The notes: a model not told the origin generated them from the letters alone. 64,000 bases of DNA from Blastocatellia bacterium (GCA_016705245.1 JADIYM010000003.1:248001-312000), one strand, 5' to 3'. Positions 19,545 to 32,403 are shown, counted from the first letter of the stretch. Numbers and translations: made by a program.

Positions 19545-22500
19545 ATGAAGGTATGTCGCCTCTGTAACTCACGGTTCGAGGACTCCCAGCTCGTATGCCC
19601 GGATGACGGAGCTTTTCTCGAGGACGATCCGGCGGCACTGATAGGCACCCTTCTCGATCGCACTTATCGCATCGAGAAACTCCTTGGCAAAGGCGGGATG
19701 GGGGCTGTCTACCTCGGGCGTCACACGCACCTGCGTGATCGCGTGGCGATCAAGGTGCTCCCGAAGAAACTCAGCCTGGATCCCAGGTTCCTCCAGCGGT
19801 TCTTCCGCGAGGGCCAGGCGGCCCGCGCGATCCGCCACCCGAACGTCGTGGCCGCCTACGACCTGCGAACGACGGACGAAGGGATCACCTATCTCGTGTT
19901 CGAATACGTCGAGGGCATCAACCTTCGCGAGGCGATGAAACAGTGGGGCGTATTCTCGCCCGCCGCCGCGGTCGCGGTTCTAGAGCCGGTGGCGGACGCC
20001 CTGAGCGAAGCCCACGGGAAAGGGATCATCCACCGCGATCCGAAGCCCGACAACATCATGGTGTGCGGCGATCGCTACCACCCCGAAGTCAGGCTACTGG
20101 ATCTCGGGATCGCCAAACTCAAGGATCTCGTAGGAAGCACGATCGCGCGCCCCGTCGACCTCACCGTGGCGGGGCAGATCCTGGGGACCCCTTACTACAT
20201 GTCACCCGAGCAGTGGGGCGCGCAGTCCCGCGACGGGAATCCTGCCATCGACGGACGGGCGGACGTGTACAGCCTCGGTGTCGTCGTGTACGAGCTCGTG
20301 ACCGGAAGGTGGCCGTTTCACGGTGCGACGTTGGCCGAGTTCCGTGTACAGCACCTGACGGCAGAGCCGCCCCCGATAGGCGCACACGTCGCGATTCCCG
20401 CGACATTCGAGACCGCCCTTCGTGTCGCGCTCGCCAAGGACAGAGACGATCGATATCCAACGCCTCAGGCCCTGATCGATGCGCTCAAGCAAACTCTGAC
20501 AGGAGTATCGAGCCTTCCAGACGACGGCGGCGCTCGAACGGCTCCCGAGCAGCAACGCGATCCGCGCGCACTCGCTCCGTCTCAGGTCGAGTCCGGAACC
20601 GGGTCTGTCCCATACCCCTTGACTGGCAAACCCGTTGACACGGACCTCAGCCTGGCTGTGGATACGGCTGTTTCCGGGACGCGAGAGGAGGCGCCGCTCG
20701 GCGCGACTCACTCGAGCCGCTTCCAGGTCCGTCGCCGTCTGGGCGCCGGCGGCTTCGGCGTGGTTTACGAGGCGTTCGATTCTGAGCGCCAGCCGACGTC
20801 GCAGTGAAAGTCCTCTATCAGGCCGATGCCAAGCTCTATACCAGTTCAAGAAGGAGTTTCGGACGCTCTCGCAGCTGACGCACCCGAACCTCGTCTCGCT
20901 CTACGAACTGATCTCAGACGGGAGACAGTGGCTCTTTACGATGGAGCGGATCGACGGAGTGAACTTCTGCGAGTACGTGAGCGGCGGCAGTCGGGCGTCC
21001 GGCGACGCCACCGAGTCGCCCGGCAGCTCGGTAGCCGTCACCGACGAGATCGCGCAGGAGACAGTGCCTGTGATCGACGACTCGGACGAGTACGGCTCTG
21101 CCGTGACTTACGTAGGCCTGCGTTCCGGCTTGTCGCCGAGCCAGATCGAGCGGCTGCGCGACGCACTCTGTCAGCCGACCGTCGGGTTGATGCACCTGCA
21201 CCAGTCGAGCCTGCTGCACAGGGACGTAAAACCGTCGAACGTGCTCGTCGATACGACCGGAGGGTCGTCTTGCTCGATTTCGGCATCGTCGAGAGCTTTC
21301 CCCCGACGGATTGCTCAGGACGGGTGACGTGTTCGGCACTCCTGTCTATATGTCGCCCGAGCAGGCCAGAGGAGGGATGTCACCGAAGCGAGCGACTGGT
21401 ATTCGGTGGGCGTGATCCTCTACGAGGCGCTGTGTGGGGGCGCCGCCGTTCTTCGGGTCGCTTCAGGGTGCTCCTCCAGAAGCAGATTACAACGCCGCCG
21501 CACCCAGCATCGTAGCTCCCGACGTTCCTGAATACCTGGATCAACTGTGCGTGGACTTGTTGAATCTGGACCCGTCTCAACGCCCGACGGCGAACAGTAT
21601 TCTGGAGCGGTTGGGCGCGGCGTCAAGCGACGCGGCACCCAAACCGCGCTCGGCCGGATCCGAGGTTGTGGGCATCGTCGGCAGAGACGACTGTCTACGG
21701 AAGCTCAACGAAGCCCTCGACGAAGTCAGAGCGGGCACACCTGTCGTCGCTCTCGTGCACGGCGGCTCGGGGATGGGCAAAACGACTCTGGTCCGCAGCT
21801 TCCTCGAGGACCTCCGCCGGGACGACCCGGATATCGTCCTCCTGGAAGGACACTGCTACGAGCAGGAAGCGGTTCCCTACAAGGCGCTCGACAGCGTCGT
21901 CGACGCGCTCAGTCAGTATCTTCAAGGGTTCTCGCCCCGGGATGTCGCACTTTATATCCCACAGGACTTCGACGCGTTGATGCGCCTGTTCCCGGTGCTT
22001 CGCCGCGTAGACGTTTCGGAGGAACCGAAGCGCCCGCGGATACGCGACTCGCAGGAGCTGCGCAACCGGGCGTCTCGTGCACTCAGGGATCTCATCGGCC
22101 GACTCGGCGCCCGCCGGCTCGTCGTGATAGCTATCGACGATCTGCAGTGGGGCGATATGGACAGCAAGGCTATTCTGGACGACATCTTTCGGCCCCCGCG
22201 CCAGCCTCCCCTCCTGCTCGTCGCGTCCTACAGGTCTGAAGGTGGCGACGAACCGTGCGCTTCGCGAGTTCGTTCCATGGCTGTCGGTCGACCGACGGTG
22301 TTCGTGTCATGGACGTCGAAGTCGGCAACCTCTCCCGGGAGGCGTCCGTACAGCTCGCCCTTGAAATCCTCGGCAGCGACACGGCGTCTCGCGAGCGGGC
22401 GGTCGAAATCGCGGCCGAGGCGCAGGGGAATCCCTACTTCGTCATCGAGCTCGCCCGATTCGCTCAACAGGGCGACCGCCCCTCCCTCTTGAAGGTAGAC

Positions 22501-24527
22501 GACTCGGATTCCGGCGATCGCGTGACTCGCGCGCAGCTCGACAGCATGATCCGGCTTCGCGTCGAGGCGCTTCCCGCGCCCGTGCGGCGGCTGCTTGAGA
22601 CCACCGCAGTCGCGGGGCAGCCAGTCCCGCTCAAGGTAGCGACGCGAGCCGCCGAGATCGAGCGCGACGAAAACGCCATACTGGCGCGGCTGCGCTCGGA
22701 ACACCTCATCCGGGTACGCGAGGCCGGGAAGCGCAAAGAGATCGAGTCGTACCACGACAGGATTCGGGAAACAGTAGTCGCGGGCATCGACGAGTCGCAG
22801 TTGAAGGCGTATCACCTCGGTCTCGCGAAGGCGTGGGAGCAGGTCGGAGAGGCGGACGCCGAGACCCTCGCGCGCCACTACTACGAGGCGGGGATGCCGC
22901 AACAGGCGCTCGGCTTCGTGATCGCGGCGGCGAACAAGCGGCTCATACTCCCTCGCGTTCGAGCGAGCGGCAGGATTCTACGCCCGCGCCCTCGAGTTCG
23001 ACGGCGCCGGCGACGTCGACTGGCAGGACATCCGCGTCAGGCTCGCGCAGTCCCTCGCGAACGCAGGGATGGGCGCCGAAGCCGCGAAGGCTTTCCTCGA
23101 GGCCGCCGCCGGGGCTCAGCCGTCTGAACGGCTTGATCTGGAGCGACTCGCCGCGGAGAAGTACATCAGCAGCGGCTACATCGACGAGGGACTCGCCGTG
23201 TTGCGCAGTGTGCTCGCGCGCATCGGCATTGGCCTTCCGGGAAATCCCCTCTCCTCGCTCGTCGGCCTGATCTTCTATTCACTGCTCGTGTCGCTGCGAG
23301 GGTATCGCTTCGACGAGAGGCCGGCCGAGCGGCTGAGCAACAGCGAGCTGCTGCGGGTCGATACATGCTGGTCCGTCGTCCTGGGCTTCAGCATGGTCGA
23401 TCCCGTGCGGCACGTGTATTTCCCAGAAGAGGCACGTGCTATTCGCGCTGGGCGCCGGGGACCCGCGCCGGGCTGCGCGTGCGCTTGCGTTCGAGGGGGC
23501 GCTGCTCACCGCCGGAAAGGGACGCGCGCGGCTGCACGCTCGAGAAATAATGGAGCAAAGTAAAGCGCTCGCTGAGCGGACGGGAGACCCGCACGCGCTC
23601 GGACTGGCCACGCTGTGGGCCGGAGGCGCAGCGTGGCTGCGGGGGGACTGGAAGATTTGCACTGACCTCACGCGGCAGGCGGAGCTCATCTTCCGTCAGC
23701 AGTGCGTTGGTGTCGCGAACGAGAGAGTGACCTCCGAGGTCTTCATGCTTGCCGCACTTGTATGGATGGGCGAGCTCCACAGGCACGAAGAGCTGTTCCC
23801 TCAGCTCCTTCAGGAGGCGAGGGGGCGCGGCGACAGGTACGCCGAAACCACTCTCATCCTGCTCACGTACCGGCATTTACTCTTGCTCGCCGCCGACGAG
23901 CCCGAAAGGGCCGAACAGGAAATTGAGTACGCGATGTCACGCTGGTCCCAGGAGGGATTCCACCTTCAGCACTTCTGGGCCATGTTCGGCCGTATAGAAA
24001 TCGCGCTCTACGAGGATCGACCCGACCGCGCCTGGAGATTGGCCACCGAAATGTGGCCGGCATTGGCAAAGTCATTTCTCCTTCGACTGCAGACCGTGCA
24101 CATCTTCGCGCGCCATCTGAGAGCGCGCTGCGCGCTCGCGCTCCTCGCGAACGAGGATGCCGGCGAACGCACGCCTGACATGCCCAGCCGGCGATCTCTC
24201 GTCCGCGCGATCGAGCGTGACATTCGAGCCATTGAGCACGAATCGGCGGACTGGGGCCGAGGATTGGCCGGACTCCTCCGAGCCGGACTGTCTACCGCGG
24301 TGGGGAAGCCCCGCGCCGCGACCGACGCACTTCGCATGGCGGCCCAGACGCTCGACGCGTCGAGCATGCACCTGTTCGCGAGCGCGGCGCGGTACCGGCT
24401 TGGACAGATGAACGACGACGGCAAAAGTCAGGACTTCGGCGAGAATGCACGTGCCAGGTTGCGAGACTGCGGAGTGACGAAGGTCGACGCCATGGTGAAT
24501 GTCCTGGCGCCGGGGGCCTGGCGCTGA
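19545..24527 (+). pseudogene. Zinc ribbon - dual Ser/Thr kinase - AAA/STAND ATPase - TPR protein, frame broken by about twelve indels
   Basis: Joined across frames this is about 1,660 residues. Order: an N-terminal ribbon (CRLCNSRF, later VCPDDG); kinase 1 (LGKGGMGAVYLG, VAIKVL, HRDPKPDN, LLDLGIAK, MSPEQ); kinase 2 (LGAGGFGVVYEAF, HRDVKPSN, LLDFGIVE, MSPEQA) with an acidic insert of about 50 residues; an ATPase (Walker A HGGSGMGKTTL, Walker B LVVIAIDDLQWGD); then helical TPR-like repeats to the C-terminus. Frame changes lie near 20797, 20837, 21257, 21305, 21373, 21435, 21467, 21511, 22245, 22300, 22940 and 23425. Catalytic residues survive in one frame or another. The start at 19545 (MKVCRLCNSRF) begins the ribbon; an upstream TTG is less likely. 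It resembles multidomain kinases that sense signals through ATPase-TPR parts; its ligand is unknown. Confidence 0.8.
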
Positions 24528-24573
24528 ACGGACGCAGTCGAACTCGCACTCGGACACCCAATGTAGAGGAGAA

Positions 24574-24673
24574 CGCGCGGCCGTACGGAGAGCACAGAGT
24601 CACAAAGAACACAGAGTTGGCTGATTGTCGGTCTGTGGTCTCTGTGACTCTGTGCTCTCTGTACGGCCACGCC
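24574..24673. repeat. Short palindromic element, CTCTGTG family
   Basis: Arms of 35 bp at 24574-24608 and 24639-24673 pair with few mismatches. The stem is built of quasi-tandem words (GAGCACAGAGTCACA). The distal end matches the elements at 19393 and 26263 (GTACGGCCACGCC). It lies 46 bp after the preceding gene and 90 bp before the next one, which is on the same strand. Confidence 0.9.
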
Positions 24674-24763
24674 ACCTCACCGCCCACCCGGTTCTGATGG
24701 TATGCACGGTCTTATCAATATATATAGTCGCGGAATCTGATCCCCAGCCGGAGAACTCACAGC

Positions 24764-26245
24764 ATGTTCGGCCTCATGCGCTCACGTTCCTGCTCGCTCG
24801 GACCCGACGAGAAACTCCGTCGTCGACTGCATTACTGCGGCACCTGCAAATCGATCGGTTCTCGTTACGGGCAAGGCGCCCGCATGCTCCTGAACTTCGA
24901 CTCGGTGTTCGCCGCCGAAGTCCTGACGGCGGTCGCCGGGGTCGACGGTCCTGAGAACTGGGATCGCAGCTTCCAGAGCGTGAATTGCTTCCGGTTGCCG
25001 TCGGACGACGCCATTCCCGAGCCCGTCCGCTACGCCGCAGCGATGACCGTCGTCCTGGCCGAGGTCAAGATCGCCGATCAGATCGACGACGGCTGCGGGA
25101 GTGGGTGGCGGGCGCTTCGATGGGGCATGTCTCGCAGTTTCCGGCTTGCATCGGCGGACCTGGTCGAGCGTTGGGGTTTTCCGATTGACGAGCTCTGGTC
25201 GCACGTGCGTCGGCAGGCTGACGTCGAGGGCTCGGTCCTCGCCGGTACTCGGGTTGAAGGCGATCCCGACCAGGTCCTCCGCGGATACGCCTCTTCGACC
25301 GCCGCCGCCACGGCACTCGCCTTCCGGCACGGAGCCGTTGCTGCAGAACGTCCGTCGGCAACAGACTCGCTCGAGTCGCTCGGTCGGTTTTTTGGCGAAG
25401 TCGTCTACACGCTCGATGCAATCCGCGATGTGGCCGAAGACGCCCGCGCCGGCACTTTCAACGCGGTGTCTGCCGCGTATGGCACACCAGCCGATCGGTT
25501 GCCGGCCGAAACGCGGAGCGCTGCCGTCCGCGTTCTCCGCGCGATGCAGGCGGATCTGGAAACGGCCATCGAGCGGCTGCCGATTCCACGGGACCGCGCG
25601 GCGCTGTTCATCGACCGCCTTCGCTCGAATATCGATCGCGTCGTCGGCTCTCGCCGATTGACCGTCCTCAAATCGGCCCCGACGCTTTCAACGGCGCAGT
25701 CCTGCTCCCGAAAACGATTCTCGCCAGCGCAACGCGTCCGCGAGGCCTTTTCGATTGCGCGTGCGGCCGCCGCGAAGCACTTCGCTTCGTGCAAGCCGTT
25801 GCCGGTTCGAGTGACAGAGGCTCCTTTCGTGTTTGCGGTCGCCGCCGTCGCGGCGCTCGTTGCGCCGGCCGCCGTATCCGCGGCGACGAGCCCTCGCGAG
25901 ATCCTCGACGCCTTGTTCAACGTCCCGGTTATCGGCGGAGCCCTGACGATGGCGATGCCGCCGATGGGTCCGGGGATGGGTCAGGCCGAGCAGGCACGAC
26001 GGCGTGCCCAACAGAATGCGCCCGGCGCGGACAGCGGCGAGAGCTCGGCGGAATGCTGTTGCGACTGCTGCGACTGCGCTTCGGATGGCGACTCGTCGTG
26101 CGGATGCTGTGGTTCGTGCAACGGCTGCAGCGGCGACCACTGCAATTGCTGCGGCAACTGCGGCGACTGCGGGAACTGTTGTCACTGCTCGAATTCCTGT
26201 TGCGACTGCGATTGCGGCAGCTGCTGCGACTGCAACTGCGACTGA
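24764..26245 (+). CDS. DUF5685-like protein with a membrane segment and an extreme cysteine-rich tail
   Basis: The N-terminus (MFGLMRSRSCSLGPDEKLRR, then HYCGTCKSIGSRYGQGARM) and the later YTLDAIRDVAEDARAGTFNAV resemble the DUF5685 family, whose function is not known to me. Residues 1-330 look helical. A hydrophobic stretch APFVFAVAAVAALVAPAAVS at about residues 353-372 could span the membrane. After a proline/glycine linker, the last 67 residues contain 27 cysteines, as C, CC and CCC separated by Asp, Gly, Asn and Ser. That pattern suits metal binding or cross-linking (inference). A GGAG run precedes the ATG. It is flanked by palindromic elements. Family assignment is from memory of the motifs. 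Confidence 0.75.
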   Translation: MFGLMRSRSCSLGPDEKLRRRLHYCGTCKSIGSRYGQGARMLLNFDSVFAAEVLTAVAGVDGPENWDRSFQSVNCFRLPSDDAIPEPVRYAAAMTVVLAEVKIADQIDDGCGSGWRALRWGMSRSFRLASADLVERWGFPIDELWSHVRRQADVEGSVLAGTRVEGDPDQVLRGYASSTAAATALAFRHGAVAAERPSATDSLESLGRFFGEVVYTLDAIRDVAEDARAGTFNAVSAAYGTPADRLPAETRSAAVRVLRAMQADLETAIERLPIPRDRAALFIDRLRSNIDRVVGSRRLTVLKSAPTLSTAQSCSRKRFSPAQRVREAFSIARAAAAKHFASCKPLPVRVTEAPFVFAVAAVAALVAPAAVSAATSPREILDALFNVPVIGGALTMAMPPMGPGMGQAEQARRRAQQNAPGADSGESSAECCCDCCDCASDGDSSCGCCGSCNGCSGDHCNCCGNCGDCGNCCHCSNSCCDCDCGSCCDCNCD

Positions 26246-26262
26246 TTCGAGTGGGGAGAAGG

Positions 26263-26398
26263 GGCGTTGCCGTACGGAGTGCACAGTGACACGTAGAACA
26301 CAGGCCGCCCGGACAGAACTGACCGTCTAACTGTACAAGCCGATTGTGATCGGGACTTCGTGCTCTCTGAGACTCTGTGCTCTCTGTACGGCCACGCC
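26263..26398. repeat. Short palindromic element, CTCTGTG family, between convergent genes
   Basis: The left arm from 26263 (GGCGTTGCCGTACGGAGTGC) pairs with the right arm ending at 26398 (GTGCTCTCTGTACGGCCACG). The loop of about 80 nt is larger than in its relatives. It fills the space between the stops of the cysteine-rich gene and rimI and could terminate both. Confidence 0.85.
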
Positions 26399-26416
26399 AT
26401 CCCCTCCAACACAACC

Positions 26417-26920
26417 CTACAAGTCCCGAATCATCTCGAGCGCATCTTCCGTCGGGGCGCGGTAATAGTCCTTGCGCCGGCGCGACGTCCGAAACCCCAT
26501 CGCGATGTACATCGCCTGGGCGGTGACATTGGAAGCCCTCACCTCGAGCACCGAAAACGACGCACCACGCAATCGCGCCTCGTCGATCGCCTTAACGAGC
26601 AACTCGCGGCCGATCCCCATTCGGCGCGTGCCCGGATGCGTCGCCACGTTGTTGATGTGAAGCTCGTCGAACATCATCGCCGACGCCACGAACCCAAGCA
26701 CGTGCAAGCCTGTTCCGTGTCCGCTTTCGATCCCGCCGGTTTCGCCTGCACACCACGTACCGCCGTCCGCCGGCTGGGCCACGAGCATGATGGCATTCGG
26801 ATTCGACGAGAGCTCGCGCCGATAGGCGTCGTATCCCCAACGATTGAGACCCGTAACCTCTTCAATCGCGACGACCTCGGCGAGGTCCGCCTCGCGCATG
26901 GGCACAACCTCGAATCGCAT
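26417..26920 (-). CDS. rimI: GNAT acetyltransferase, RimI-like
   Basis: RimI acetylates the N-terminal alanine of ribosomal protein S18. The 167-aa product shows the GNAT fold: LHINNVATHPGTRRMGIGRE at about residues 95-114 with the acetyl-CoA loop RRMGIGRE, then ARLRGASFSVLEVRASNVTA and AMYIAMGFRTSRRRKDYY, the RimI signature. Its ATG overlaps the tsaB stop by one base (TGATG), and tsaB-rimI adjacency is common. A glycine/glutamate-rich insert (about residues 58-71) is longer than usual. Confidence 0.9.
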   Translation of the reverse strand: MRFEVVPMREADLAEVVAIEEVTGLNRWGYDAYRRELSSNPNAIMLVAQPADGGTWCAGETGGIESGHGTGLHVLGFVASAMMFDELHINNVATHPGTRRMGIGRELLVKAIDEARLRGASFSVLEVRASNVTAQAMYIAMGFRTSRRRKDYYRAPTEDALEMIRDL

Positions 26921-27695
26921 CAAACGCCCCTTGGTGCCCCTGCGCCGATGATGCGTCCGGCCTTACGGTTGACCTCCGCCTCCGAATCACGCAAGTAACA
27001 CGGCGCCACCGGACCGGGGATTGCGCCCCGAGCGATTCGGAGCAACATGAGCTCCGCAAGATCGGCCGCAAGACAGAGTCCTGCCGGCACCACGTTCCAC
27101 GTCGCGGCAGCCGGCGCCTCCGCCAGGGCCGAGCTCGAGATGGCGACGCCGCACGATGAGGCCACCGCGTCGAGGTGAGCCCGATACACGACGGCGCCAT
27201 CACCCACAATGCGCGCCGGAACGCCGCCCACGGATTCGAAAACACGGCCGGCGGCCCGACAACAGGTTCGGCGAGGGCGGTGACCTCGCCGCTCGAGTCG
27301 ACACGCATTCGCTGCGCGTAGACCTCGTTCCTATATGCATTGAGAACGGCCCATACGTTTTCACCAGCGCCGCTCGACCGCGCCGTCAGTTCGAGCGTCG
27401 TCACGCCGAAGAGCGCGGCGCCCGAGGCTCGAGCCATCCCGGCCGCAGCGGCCAACCCGATCCGCAGGCCCGTGAACGCACCCGGCCCCCTGGCCACCGC
27501 GATTGCAGACACGTCGTCGATCGAAGCTTCGAGCCTCGACAACATTATCTCGATGTCTTCCCATAGCACGGACGACTGCCGGGCCCCGGTGTCGACGCCC
27601 CATACGGCTACGAGGCGCCCGTCGCGCGCCGCCGCGATCGATCCGGAGCGCGATGCCGTGTCGATCGCAAGGATGAAAGAGCCCAAGTTTGACAT
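26920..27695 (-). CDS. tsaB: tRNA t6A threonylcarbamoyltransferase complex subunit TsaB (one frame break)
   Basis: TsaB is the non-catalytic partner of TsaD in making t6A at position 37 of ANN-decoding tRNAs. The N-terminal half shows ILAIDTASRSGSIAA and VARGPGAFTGLRIGLAAAAG, the classic TsaB signatures. The frame breaks near 27230: it reads VFSNPWAAF, while one fewer T in a run of four gives VFESVGGVPARIVGDGAVVY and continues to the stop at 26920. This homopolymer slip is probably a sequence error because TsaB is normally essential (inference). The start MSNLGSFILAID at 27695 is chosen over a longer frame. Confidence 0.92.
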
Positions 27696-27707
27696 GCCCG
27701 GGGGCGG

Positions 27708-27736
27708 ATTATATAGTTCGCGACCGTTCGAGACAA
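27708..27736 (-). promoter_or_regulatory. Probable promoter of tsaB-rimI
   Basis: On the minus strand TTGTCT (27731-27736) and a perfect TATAAT (27708-27713) are 17 bp apart. Transcription would begin about 5 nt before the tsaB ATG at 27695, leaving almost no leader and no Shine-Dalgarno site. Confidence 0.6.
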
Positions 27737-27857
27737 CGCGGCGTTCCACGACTTCAAACTGCCGGAAATATTGCTGTTTCCTGCACTTGCGGTCGCAGCG
27801 GGCCCCGGATTCCGGTGCTGCCGTCGCGAGCGGCTTCACCTCGCCGGCCATCGACCT

Positions 27858-28898
27858 ATGGACACTGGACGCATCGGAATCCTGACCGGGGGCGGCGACT
27901 GTCCCGGACTGAACGCGGTCATCCGCGGTGTTGTCCGACGTGCATTGGCCGACGATGTCCACGTGCTCGGCTTCAAGTCCGGCTGGCAGGGTCTCATCAC
28001 CGGCGACGTCGAACCCCTCACCCGTCTCTCGGTTGCCGGCATCCAGTTCCGCGGCGGCACGATCCTCGGCACGTCACGCACTGATCCGTTCGCAACCGCC
28101 GAGTCGCTGGCACAAATCCGCGAGAACTGGCGGAAATACGGTCTTCAGGCACTCGTCGTCGTCGGAGGTAACGGTACGCTCACCGTCGCGAAACGGATGT
28201 TCGAGGAACAGGGTTACCCCGTCATCGGAGTCCCCAAGACGATCGACAACGACATCCCGGGCACCGACTTCAGTTTCGGCTTCCACACCGCCGTGCAGGT
28301 CGCGACGGACGCGATCGAGCGACTTCATACCACGGCCGAGTCTCATCACCGTGTGATGGTCATCGAGGTCATGGGCCGGCATACCGGCTGGATCGCCGCA
28401 TATGCCGGAATCGCGGGCGCCGCCGACTTCATCCTCGTTCCCGAAGTGCCGTTCCGCATCTCGCGAATCACGGAAGCGCTCGCCAACCGCCGTGGAATGG
28501 GGCGGCCTCACTCGATCGTCGTCGTCGCCGAAGACGCCAAGCCGCACGACGACGAGGACTTTCTGACCGAGAGCCAGAAGACGACGATCTATCGCGAAGA
28601 GCGACTCGGCGGGATCGGGCACCTCGTGGCGCGCGAGATCGAACGCCTGAGCGGCATCGAGTCCCGCGTCTCCGTGCTCGGTTACATCCAGCGCGGAGGC
28701 TCTCCGAACGCCTTCGATCGAATTCTCGCAACACGATTCGGAGTAAAGGCGGTCGAGATGGTCCTCGAAGGTCAGTTCGGACGGATGGCCGCGCTGTCGG
28801 GAACGTCAATTGTCGATGTCCCCCTGACGGACGCCGTCAATGGCTACAAGTACCTCGATGCGGAGTTCTATCGCCACGCGGAGATCTTCTTCGGTTAG
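27858..28898 (+). CDS. pfkA: 6-phosphofructokinase with an unusual phosphate-donor site
   Basis: Phosphorylates fructose 6-phosphate in glycolysis. The 346-aa product has GILTGGGDCPGLNAVIRGVV at the start, VVVGGNGTLTVA near residue 103, PKTIDNDIPGTDFSFGFHTA near residue 126, MGRHTGWIA near residue 175 and LGYIQRGGSPNAFDRILATR. In E. coli PfkA the donor site reads GGDGS and PGTIDND. Here Asp is Asn in the first, and Gly is Lys in the second. The Lys is a feature of PPi-using forms, the retained Gly of ATP-using ones, so the donor is uncertain. The ATG gives the family N-terminus; no clear ribosome binding site precedes it. The stop is 3 bp before mutS. Confidence 0.93.
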   Translation: MDTGRIGILTGGGDCPGLNAVIRGVVRRALADDVHVLGFKSGWQGLITGDVEPLTRLSVAGIQFRGGTILGTSRTDPFATAESLAQIRENWRKYGLQALVVVGGNGTLTVAKRMFEEQGYPVIGVPKTIDNDIPGTDFSFGFHTAVQVATDAIERLHTTAESHHRVMVIEVMGRHTGWIAAYAGIAGAADFILVPEVPFRISRITEALANRRGMGRPHSIVVVAEDAKPHDDEDFLTESQKTTIYREERLGGIGHLVAREIERLSGIESRVSVLGYIQRGGSPNAFDRILATRFGVKAVEMVLEGQFGRMAALSGTSIVDVPLTDAVNGYKYLDAEFYRHAEIFFG

Positions 28899-28901
28899 CC
28901 G

Positions 28902-31496
<2,595 letters not shown>

Positions 31497-31509
31497 AGAA
31501 GGGCAACTG

Positions 31510-31590
31510 ATTGGACGGATTGAACGGATACAGTCGGATCTGATCCACGAGTTCAGGTCCGTCTTCATCCGTCACGGCCGTTTCAATTCG
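31510..31590. repeat. Imperfect palindrome of GGACGGAT words
   Basis: After mutS the sequence repeats GGACGGAT, GAACGGATAC and CGGATC, and a complementary GTCCGTCTTCATCCGTC follows. Pairing is imperfect. The rest of the roughly 290-bp gap before the hemerythrin gene contains nothing I recognise. Confidence 0.4.
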
Positions 31591-31790
31591 CGGCCAGTCT
31601 TCACTTCGCCCGTGTGGACGGATGTACCTGGGATGCGCAGGGCATCACGACATCGCTGTATGAATCCCCTACGGACACAGCCTCGAGCAACCGTTTTTGC
31701 GTCGAATACCGGGCGGCACGGTAGTTGCAGCTCAGATACAACGTGTGATCGACGCACGTCGAAAAAACGGCAGCAATATCGAGGTAGATC

Positions 31791-32252
31791 ATGAACGCAT
31801 TCGCATTACTCAAGACTGACCACGAAGCATTCAAGGCGATGCTGACGGAGCTCGAATCCACTACCGAACGAGCGGTCAAGACCAGAACGCGGATCTTCGA
31901 ACATCTCAAGCGCCAGCTTGCCGCACACGAAACCATCGAGGAGGAAATCCTCTATCCGGCCATCAAGGCGAAGGCCAAGACCAAGGACAAGAAACTCGTG
32001 CTCGAAGCCTATGCCGAGCATCACGTTGCCGACCTCCTTGTCGCCGAGCTCGCGACTCTGCCGGCAAGCGACGAAATGTGGGGCGCCAAGGCGACGGTGT
32101 TGCGTGAAAGCCTCGAGCACCATATCGAGGAAGAGGAAGGCAATCTCTTCAAGACTGCGAAGTCGCTGCTGGACAAGGACGAGCTCGACGCAATCGGACG
32201 CCAGATGAAGCTGCGCAAGCAGGAACTGCTTGGCAAGTCTGCAACCGCCTAG
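31791..32252 (+). CDS. Hemerythrin-like HHE-domain protein
   Basis: A four-helix protein that probably holds a non-haem di-iron centre and senses or binds oxygen, nitric oxide or iron (family knowledge). The 153-aa product shows the ligand pattern: LLKTDHEAF (His 11), LAAHETIEEEIL (His near 44, Glu near 48), EHHVADL (His near 75) and LEHHIEEEEGNLF (His near 107, Glu near 111). A GAGGT run lies just upstream of the ATG. It is a single gene between palindromic elements; its partner proteins are unknown. Confidence 0.85.
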   Translation: MNAFALLKTDHEAFKAMLTELESTTERAVKTRTRIFEHLKRQLAAHETIEEEILYPAIKAKAKTKDKKLVLEAYAEHHVADLLVAELATLPASDEMWGAKATVLRESLEHHIEEEEGNLFKTAKSLLDKDELDAIGRQMKLRKQELLGKSATA

Positions 32253-32299
32253 GAAGCCGAGACCGGTTCCGCGTAGCGAGTGCAACGAGACCGCTCAGT

Positions 32300-32362
32300 G
32301 GGCGGGATGAGGGGGAGACGGATCCGGATAACATTCGGATCCGCCTCATCCGCCGGAATCCG
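32300..32362. repeat. Palindromic element of GGATCCG/GGATGAG words
   Basis: A left arm with GGCGGGATGAG and GGATCCGGA pairs imperfectly with CGGATCCGCCTCATCCGCC. Further copies of the word CCGCCTCGATCCGC follow. It lies 48 bp after the hemerythrin stop. Confidence 0.6.
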
Positions 32363-32403
32363 CCTCGATCCGCGTGCTCTTCTCGTTCCCCACCCAATCC
32401 GGT

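Noticed and set aside
24574..24673. CRISPR array, suggested by repeated CTCTGTG/CACAGAG words
   Set aside because: Words are palindromic arms without unique spacers, and no cas gene is in the window.
24719..24728. TATATATAGT as the promoter of the cysteine-rich protein gene
   Set aside because: Several overlapping -10 options exist but no -35 at proper spacing, so it was not listed as a promoter.
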